A DNA stretch of 64,000 nt from Luethyella okanaganae (GTDB lineage: Bacteria > Actinomycetota > Actinomycetes > Actinomycetales > Microbacteriaceae), in the NCBI RefSeq assembly GCF_042660285.1, contig NZ_JBHSTP010000004.1, forward strand, positions 62,001 to 126,000, written 5' to 3'. Below, in pieces: positions 60,636 through 64,000 of this stretch. The notes beneath the pieces are model-generated. The model saw nothing but the letters and a program-made list of their open reading frames with translations, was not told the DNA's origin and did not search any database. The position numbers and the translations under genes were made by a program. How positions within the stretch are numbered: the first letter of the stretch is position 1; each line of letters starts with the position of its first letter.

Positions 60636-61586
60636 ATGCAGAGTTCCCTCGCCGTCGCCGTCGACCTCGGCGGCACCAAGGTCGACGCAGCGCTCGTCGA
60701 CGACACCGGGCGTGTACTCCCGGGCTCACGCCATCGGGCGCCCACCGGGAACGGGGCGACGAGCGAGCAGCTGGCGACGAGCGTCCGTGATGCGATCACG
60801 CGAACTCTCACATCCTCGGCGCGGACGGACATCGCGCGCGTGACCGGCGTCGGCATCGGCGCCGCCGGCCCCATGGACATCGCGGGCGGGCTCGTCTCAC
60901 CGCTCAACCTGCCGGTCTGGCGAGGCTTCCCCTTGCAGGCCTTGGTGGCCGACACCGTGCATGTCACGGTGCCCGACGTCCCTGTCACGATGCGGATGGA
61001 CGGACTGTGCATCACGCTCGCCGAGCACTGGGTTGGCGCCGCACGCGGCTACGACAACGTGATGGGGATGATCGTCTCGACCGGGGTCGGAGGCGGACTC
61101 ATCCTCGCCGGCCGCACGGTTCCCGGACCGACTGGCAACGCCGGACACATCGGACACATCGAGGCAGGCGGCTTCGACGATCCGTGCGCATGCGGCGGCA
61201 TCGGCTGCGTCGAGGCCGTCGCCTCAGGACCGCGCACGGTGGCGTGGGCCAATGCGCAGGGCTGGCAGGGCTCAACGGGAGAGGAACTCGCCGCAGCGTT
61301 CGCGGTCGGTGAGGAGATCGCCGTCCGCGCCGTCCGCCGCAGCGGACGCGCCCTCGGCCAGGCGATCGCCTCGGCCGCGAGTCTCGTCGACCTCGACGTC
61401 GTAGCGATCGGCGGGGGCTTCTCGCATGTGAGCCAGACACTCTTCGACGAGGCACGCGCAGCCGTCGCAGAGCGTCACCAATTCGACTATGTCACCCGGC
61501 TGAAGATCGTGCCGTCGGCGCTCTCGGGTGACGGGCCGCTCGTCGGAGCGGCGGCGCTCGTCCACCGCTCCGAGATGGTGCGTTGA
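60636..61586 (+). CDS. ROK-family sugar kinase
   Basis: This 316-aa kinase has the ATP motif AVDLGGTKVDAALVDDTG, IGAAGPMDIAGG, STGVGGGLILAG and the ROK zinc-binding cysteines in GFDDPCACGGIGCVEAVASG (Cys-x-Cys-x4-Cys). No HTH is attached, so it is a kinase rather than a NagC-type repressor. A TATGCT -10 ends six bases before the ATG (60636), which points to a leaderless transcript. It is divergent from the deo operon; a glucose/N-acetylmannosamine-type substrate is possible but not shown. Confidence 0.9.
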   Translation: MQSSLAVAVDLGGTKVDAALVDDTGRVLPGSRHRAPTGNGATSEQLATSVRDAITRTLTSSARTDIARVTGVGIGAAGPMDIAGGLVSPLNLPVWRGFPLQALVADTVHVTVPDVPVTMRMDGLCITLAEHWVGAARGYDNVMGMIVSTGVGGGLILAGRTVPGPTGNAGHIGHIEAGGFDDPCACGGIGCVEAVASGPRTVAWANAQGWQGSTGEELAAAFAVGEEIAVRAVRRSGRALGQAIASAASLVDLDVVAIGGGFSHVSQTLFDEARAAVAERHQFDYVTRLKIVPSALSGDGPLVGAAALVHRSEMVR

Positions 61587-61677
61587 CCGAGCGATCGCCT
61601 ACGACGGCGGACGATGTCACCCTTTGCGTGCGGGCGAGACCGCTCTCGAGCGTGGCCCGGTCGAGGCGTGGCACGTG

Positions 61678-62898
61678 TCACCCCTTCGCGCTCGAGGCGT
61701 CCTCGAGCATCCGCGGCCGAGCAACGATGGCACCGGCCAGCGCGGCCGTGAGAGCCGTCGCGACGAGGAATCCGAGTGGAACACCCCATCCGCCGGTCGC
61801 ATCGTGCAGCAGTCCGAACACGAGCGGACCGAGCGCGCCGAGCGTGTAGCCCACGCCCTGCACGAAACCGCTGAGTGCGACCGCCCCGGCGTGCGTGCGC
61901 GTGCGCAGGTTGATGAGCACGAGGCTGAGCGGAAACACGAGCGGGCCGCAGCCGGCCAGCACGACCCACAACCAGGGAAGTGCAGCCGGCGCGATGAGCA
62001 GGCCGAGGTATCCTGCGACGAAGCAGGCGACCCCGAGATACACAAGGATTCCGACGTGCTTCATGCGCACGGCGAGCACCGGGACGAGCAGCCCGGCCGG
62101 GAAACCCATCGCCGCGTACAGCGCAAGCAGCGCCCCGGCCTGCGCCGGGGTCTGTTCGGCGGAGTCCGTCAGAAGCATAGGAAGCCATGCGAACATCGCA
62201 TAGGCATTGATCGATGACACCGCGAAGACGATCGCGAGCGACCAGCCGATCGAGGAGTGCCACACCTTTCCGATGAGCGCGGGCTCTGCCTCCTCGGGCA
62301 GTTCGGACTTCTCCCCCGTGCGGTGGCAGATGGCGAGCGCCACCCACGGGGCGAGTGCGACCAAGCCGACGATCGCCCACATCGCGAGGGAGACGCGCCA
62401 GCCTGCTGCCTCGGCGACAGGGACGGCGACGAGAGGCGGCACGAAGGCGCTGATCGAGAGCATGGTCGCATAGAGGGTTGTCATGAGCCCGACACGATCC
62501 GGGAAGTACTTCTTGACGAGGGGTGGCAGCAGCACGTTGACGACTCCGAGGCCCGCGAAGGTCACGGCGCTGCCGATGAGCAGCCACGGGAGCCCGCCGG
62601 CCGCACCCCGCAGCACGTGCCCGACGAGGATAGCACCGAGCGCCACGATGAGCACGGCCTCGAGGCCGAACCGCCGGGTGAAGACGGGCGAGAAGATGCC
62701 GAAGACGGCGAAGCACACCGGAGGAAGCATGCCGAGCACGCCGAGTGCCGCCGCCGACAGCGGGATGTCCGCCCCGATCTCGGGAACGATGGGCGAGAGT
62801 GCCGCAACCGCCGTTCGCAGGTTGGCGGCGACGAACAGGATGCCGAGGAGGGCGAGCGTCCGCCCCGCCCAGAGTGGTCGAGCGGAAGGGACGGTCAC
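61678..62898 (-). CDS. CynX/NimT-type MFS transporter
   Basis: This 406-aa MFS protein has twelve membrane segments. It starts ALLGILFVAANLRTAVAALSP, and FVQGVGYTLGALGPLVFGLL marks the eleventh-helix region of the CynX/NimT group. These transport cyanate, nitroimidazole-type or other small anions/drugs. It stands alone, 58 bases after ribF and with the ROK kinase convergent. Confidence 0.87.
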   Translation of the reverse strand: MTVPSARPLWAGRTLALLGILFVAANLRTAVAALSPIVPEIGADIPLSAAALGVLGMLPPVCFAVFGIFSPVFTRRFGLEAVLIVALGAILVGHVLRGAAGGLPWLLIGSAVTFAGLGVVNVLLPPLVKKYFPDRVGLMTTLYATMLSISAFVPPLVAVPVAEAAGWRVSLAMWAIVGLVALAPWVALAICHRTGEKSELPEEAEPALIGKVWHSSIGWSLAIVFAVSSINAYAMFAWLPMLLTDSAEQTPAQAGALLALYAAMGFPAGLLVPVLAVRMKHVGILVYLGVACFVAGYLGLLIAPAALPWLWVVLAGCGPLVFPLSLVLINLRTRTHAGAVALSGFVQGVGYTLGALGPLVFGLLHDATGGWGVPLGFLVATALTAALAGAIVARPRMLEDASSAKG

Positions 62899-62956
62899 CG
62901 CACAAGTCTATTCGCCGGCCTCAGGCCCAAAGCGACACGATCGAGACCGCCGGACG

Positions 62957-63892
62957 TCACGCCTCGGCGAGGATGCCACGCACGCGCTCGACGTCGTCCC
63001 GGATCTGCTCGACGAGCGGCTCGATGCCTGAGAAGGCGGCCATCCCGCGGATCCGCTCGGCGAACTCCACCGCGACGAGGTGATCGTAGAGATCCAGATC
63101 TTCGTCGAGCACATAGGCCTCGACCTGCTTCTGCGGCACGTCTTCGAACGTGGGGTTGTTGCCGACGGAGACCGCGGCCGGGTAGCGTACCCCCCCGTCG
63201 ACGAGCCAGCCCGCATAGACGCCGTCGGCCGGAATAAGCCCCTCGGACTGCGGTGAGAGGTTCGCGGTCGGATAGCCGAGCTGGCGCCCGCGTGCCGCTC
63301 CGTGCACGACGACTCCTCGCACTGCCGGGACATGGCCGAGCAGGTTCGCGGCCGCTACGACATCGCCCGCATCCAGCAGCTCGCGGATCCAGGTCGACGA
63401 AACGCGCCGAGCGTCGTCCGGGCGCACGTCGTCGATCACGTGCACGACGAAACCATGTCGTTCGCCGAGCGTGCGCAACGTCTCGACGGTACCTGCACCA
63501 CGAGCGCCGAACCGGAAATCGGCGCCGACGAGAACGTGGCGTGCATGCAGGGACCTGACGAGGATGCCCTCGACGAAGTCGACGGGAGGTAGCGACGAGA
63601 GCGCCTCGTCGAAGGCCAGCACAAGGGTCGCGTCGACGCCGGTCTCCGCCAGCAGATCGAGTTTCTGCTGCGTGCTCACGAGCGCGGTCGGGCAGTCTTC
63701 GGGCGAGAGCAGTGCGAGCGGATGCCGGTCGAAAGTGACGATGACGGATGTCAGCCCGTCACGTCCGGCGATCCCGATCAGCTCGCGGATGACCGCGCGG
63801 TGACCGGCGTGGACGCCGTCGAACTTTCCGATGCTGACGGCGGACTCCCCCCAACCGTCGGGGACCTCCCCGACACCGTAGAACGCCCTCAC
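62957..63892 (-). CDS. ribF: Bifunctional riboflavin kinase/FAD synthetase
   Basis: This 311-aa protein has the FAD synthetase domain (SAVSIGKFDGVHAGHRAVIRE, GADFRFGARGAGTVETL, SSTWIRELLDAGDV) and the C-terminal riboflavin kinase (GRQLGYPTANLS, DGVYAGWLVDGGVRYPAAVSVG). It makes FMN and FAD. GTG 63892 overlaps the upstream stop as GTGA; the usual RibF start (RAFYGVGEVP) follows directly. Length is typical. Confidence 0.94.
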   Translation of the reverse strand: MRAFYGVGEVPDGWGESAVSIGKFDGVHAGHRAVIRELIGIAGRDGLTSVIVTFDRHPLALLSPEDCPTALVSTQQKLDLLAETGVDATLVLAFDEALSSLPPVDFVEGILVRSLHARHVLVGADFRFGARGAGTVETLRTLGERHGFVVHVIDDVRPDDARRVSSTWIRELLDAGDVVAAANLLGHVPAVRGVVVHGAARGRQLGYPTANLSPQSEGLIPADGVYAGWLVDGGVRYPAAVSVGNNPTFEDVPQKQVEAYVLDEDLDLYDHLVAVEFAERIRGMAAFSGIEPLVEQIRDDVERVRGILAEA

Positions 63893-64000
63893 GCGCGCAC
63901 CGCACCCGGTCCGGCCGCGGTGTTCGCCGTCGCCGGAACATTCGGCCGGTGCTTCGCCAGCCACCACATGCCGAGCGCCGGCAGCAGCAGAGGCACGAAC
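63889..64000 (-). CDS. 3' end of a membrane protein gene (partial)
   Basis: The frame running in from beyond the window ends VPLLLPALGMWWLAKHRPNV and then a Thr/Ala/Gly-rich tail to the stop at 63889-63891, overlapping the ribF start by two bases plus. The hydrophobic segment before a basic patch suggests the last membrane helix of an integral membrane protein. The family cannot be determined from 37 codons. Confidence 0.6.
   Translation of the reverse strand, partial: FVPLLLPALGMWWLAKHRPNVPATANTAAGPGAVRA

Overview
The window is high-GC DNA with a typical actinobacterial build. Genes are tightly packed, ATGA/GTGA stop-start overlaps are common, GTG and TTG starts occur, and several regulator genes appear to lack a 5' leader. 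The DUF222/HNH endonuclease, the DUF2207 membrane protein, the Mycobacterium-like leucine-degradation cluster and the pnp leader structure fit Actinomycetota, most plausibly the Microbacteriaceae. The species cannot be named from sequence alone. It reads as chromosome, with housekeeping genes (pnp, rpsO, pfkA, ribF, gdhA, aspA) mixed with catabolic clusters. I found no rRNA, tRNA, CRISPR array, intact insertion sequence or prophage.

Layout. 0.1-2.1 kb: an ArsR regulator coupled to a SulP/STAS anion transporter. 2.2-3.7 kb: a 1.2-kb accessory insert (SSB-like protein, small secreted protein, broken ORF) between two 133-bp direct repeats. The repeat is the 3' end of the adjacent citE-like gene. 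3.6-13.9 kb: one minus-strand branched-chain-acid operon, bkdA-bkdB-bkdC-accD-accA-scoA-scoB-maoC-citE, opposite an Lrp/AsnC regulator. It covers oxidative decarboxylation of branched 2-oxoacids, carboxylation of the acyl-CoA, hydration and cleavage, and acetoacetate activation; the acyl-CoA dehydrogenase step is missing here. 14.7-23.9 kb: pnp with a structured leader and rpsO, separated by about 6.5 kb of flavin oxidoreductases, a quinone reductase and an APC permease. A decayed FMN reductase lies in this stretch. 24-31 kb: CPBP-like membrane protein, DUF167, FKBP, a GlcD-type oxidase, glutamate dehydrogenase and a fused Ada-AlkA repair protein.

31.5-39.1 kb: a complete non-phosphorylative L-fucose pathway (mutarotase, dehydrogenase, lactonase, dehydratase, second dehydrogenase, hydrolase) with a GntR/FadR-type regulator. 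A perfect palindrome sits inside a near-consensus promoter between the divergent arms. Two gene relics (GT2 glycosyltransferase and VOC protein) flank the regulator. 39-50 kb: aspA, a carboxylesterase, phosphate transporter, NUDIX, CHAD protein, PfkA, SNF2-type helicase and a ZIP metal transporter. 50-55 kb: a small acidic protein, DUF222/HNH, a DUF2207 pair, and a copper-ATPase gene reduced to its two ends beside an intact CsoR-type regulator and its operator. 56-61.6 kb: a SorC/DeoR-type regulator, deoC and two aldehyde dehydrogenase genes, divergent from a ROK kinase across a perfect 18-bp palindrome. 61.7-64 kb: a CynX-type transporter, ribF and the end of a membrane protein.

A clearly new multi-gene system is not evident. 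The most unusual items are the repeat-bounded insert at 2.2-3.7 kb, the copper-ATPase relic with a possibly re-specified CsoR, the operator-in-spacer fucose control region, the 34-bp inverted repeat at 22.5 kb, and the run of apparently leaderless regulators.
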